From NCBI GenBank assembly GCA_009929695.1, contig RZZW01000020.1:1-57644 (forward strand): a stretch of DNA of 57,644 bases, read 5' to 3'. Positions 57,605 through 57,644 of the stretch are shown here, piece by piece. The DNA comes from Clostridia bacterium. GTDB taxonomy: Bacteria; Bacillota; Clostridia; Oscillospirales; Ruminococcaceae. How positions within the stretch are numbered: the stretch's first letter is position 1; each line of letters opens with the position of its first letter. The notes below the pieces were generated by a model. The model had not been told where the DNA came from and ran no database searches. It worked only from the letters and a program-made list of their open reading frames with translations. A program made the translations under genes and the position numbers.

Positions 57605-57644
57605 TCAAGAAGCCAACTTTGAAAACAAGATAGTAGCCGTTGTA

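Overview
The window looks like a chromosome segment of an anaerobic, endospore-forming clostridium. The order Oscillospirales (Ruminococcaceae/Oscillospiraceae) is my best guess, inferred only from gene content and style: yqfC-yqfD-phoH-ybeY-dgkA-era-yqzL-recO, spoIIGA-sigE-sigG, ymxH, a ylbJ-like gene, many TTG starts with strong GGAGG sites, TTGACA/TATAAT promoters, an LTA-synthase-like enzyme, and a sensory [FeFe] hydrogenase under what looks like a Rex box. No rRNA and no CRISPR array were seen.

Bases 1 to about 13,560 are mobile DNA, visibly richer in GC than the rest. It is a mosaic. Bases 82-892 carry minus-strand remnants of a conjugative element (Maff2-like membrane protein, a small basic ORF, the C-terminus of a TraG/VirD4 coupling protein). 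At about base 883 this switches abruptly to the middle of a plus-strand phage tape-measure gene. A tail and lysis module follows: tail-tip protein with InlB-like repeats, a tail protein fused to a metallophosphoesterase, an alpha/alpha-toroid glycosidase-like protein, holin and amidase. Then come a SHOCT-like protein and three consecutive serine-recombinase genes. The element ends at the 3' end of rlmD (rum), a known integration hotspot, with four 23-bp direct repeats near the boundary.

Bases 13.5-25.9 kb hold rlmD, an araC-type regulator divergent from galK, tRNA-Thr, a cell-surface cluster (Wzz/CapA-like protein, tyrosine kinase and PHP phosphatase; a secreted protein with an unusual IKATG sorting signal beside its probable sortase; a membrane protein), an orphan Nif11-leader RiPP-like precursor behind a perfect consensus promoter, and a 5'-nucleotidase lipoprotein with a nonsense codon in its signal peptide.

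Bases 26-43 kb are mostly sporulation and housekeeping: ylbJ, yqfC, a broken yqfD, phoH to recO, mutS2, a XRE regulator facing spoIIGA, sigE, sigG (with a hairpin over its start), a HAD phosphatase, ymxH, an LTA-synthase-like gene, rpsB-tsf and yerC. Bases 43-57 kb hold the livJHMGF branched-chain amino-acid transporter, hpf, an RNA methyltransferase, nfo, an MFS transporter, a split REP-associated transposase, and a minus-strand operon (2Fe-2S ferredoxin, sensory hydrogenase, SpoIIE-type phosphatase). The window closes with tRNA-Ser and a possible integrase remnant.

Several short repeat families are scattered between the chromosomal genes: GTAG-headed REP pairs (also present inside the transposase gene), an 80-bp inverted repeat in three copies, a 102-bp inverted repeat in two copies, a 111-bp tandem repeat, and recurrent GGCTGTTG hairpins at gene ends.
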